14,547 nucleotides of DNA. Origin: Flavobacterium sp. (GTDB taxonomy: Bacteria; Bacteroidota; Bacteroidia; Flavobacteriales; Flavobacteriaceae). The position numbers were made by a program, and so were the translations under genes. The DNA is taken from the NCBI GenBank assembly GCA_018062725.1, contig JAGORP010000026.1, positions 1 through 14,547 of the forward strand, written 5' to 3'. Of the stretch, positions 14,518 to 14,547 are shown piece after piece. Within the stretch, counting starts at the first letter, position 1; each line of letters begins with the position of its first letter. The notes beneath the pieces are model-generated. The model was not told the origin of the DNA and ran no database searches. It saw nothing but the letters and a program-made list of their open reading frames with translations.

Positions 14518-14547
14518 CAGTTAAAAATCTTCACCAACATCTCTTTA
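14517..14547 (-). CDS. C-terminal end of an unidentified upstream gene (clipped by window edge)
   Basis: On the minus strand the frame from 14546 reads KEMLVKIFN and ends in TGA at 14519-14517, whose last bases overlap the ATG of the VanZ-like gene (TGATG). The overlap suggests a coupled operon. Nine residues are too few to identify the protein. Confidence 0.35.
   Translation of the reverse strand, partial: KEMLVKIFN

Overview
The window looks like a chromosome segment from a low-GC member of the Bacteroidota, most probably a Flavobacterium or close relative. The evidence is the flavobacterial promoter signature (TTG, about 19 nt, TAnnTTTG) found upstream of several genes, signal peptides of the form MKK...AQ, a type IX secretion sorting domain on a secreted nuclease, a DUF4369-TlpA lipoprotein, a PorT-like outer-membrane barrel, and A-rich leaders instead of strong Shine-Dalgarno sites. 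These are family-level inferences made by eye; no database search was possible.

Layout. Positions 1-3417 (minus strand) hold a clipped gene, a two-TM protein of unknown function, and a tightly spaced pair of secreted proteins of unknown function. Positions 3522-5483 (minus) hold a large secreted endonuclease I with lamin-tail-like, Calx-beta-like and T9SS sorting modules. Positions 5657-6843 (plus) hold a DUF4369-TlpA thiol-disulfide lipoprotein gene that is split by a frameshift between its lipoprotein half and its thioredoxin half. A tRNA-Tyr with a clear promoter follows at 6997-7078.

From 7079 to about 11270 the sequence looks accessory. It is visibly more AT-rich than its flanks. It opens with a long perfect hairpin that runs into three tandem 103-bp repeats. 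It then has a barrel protein gene, an AraC-type regulator and an erythromycin-esterase-like secreted enzyme. The barrel gene and the esterase gene are each followed by a copy of a roughly 150-bp dispersed repeat. The ends of each repeat copy are complementary although the arm sequences differ between copies.

From 11289 on, the content looks like ordinary chromosome: a SIMPL/DUF541 secreted protein and a rhomboid protease (minus), an LpxL-type acyltransferase (plus), a 60-aa two-TM protein that converges on it with overlapping stop codons, and a VanZ-like membrane protein (minus) coupled to a clipped upstream gene.

The parts most worth a second look are the two ~150-bp repeats that bracket the regulator-esterase pair, the tandem array next to tRNA-Tyr, and the split thioredoxin gene. 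No integrase, transposase, CRISPR array or toxin-antitoxin pair was seen, and no complete new multi-gene system can be demonstrated from this window.
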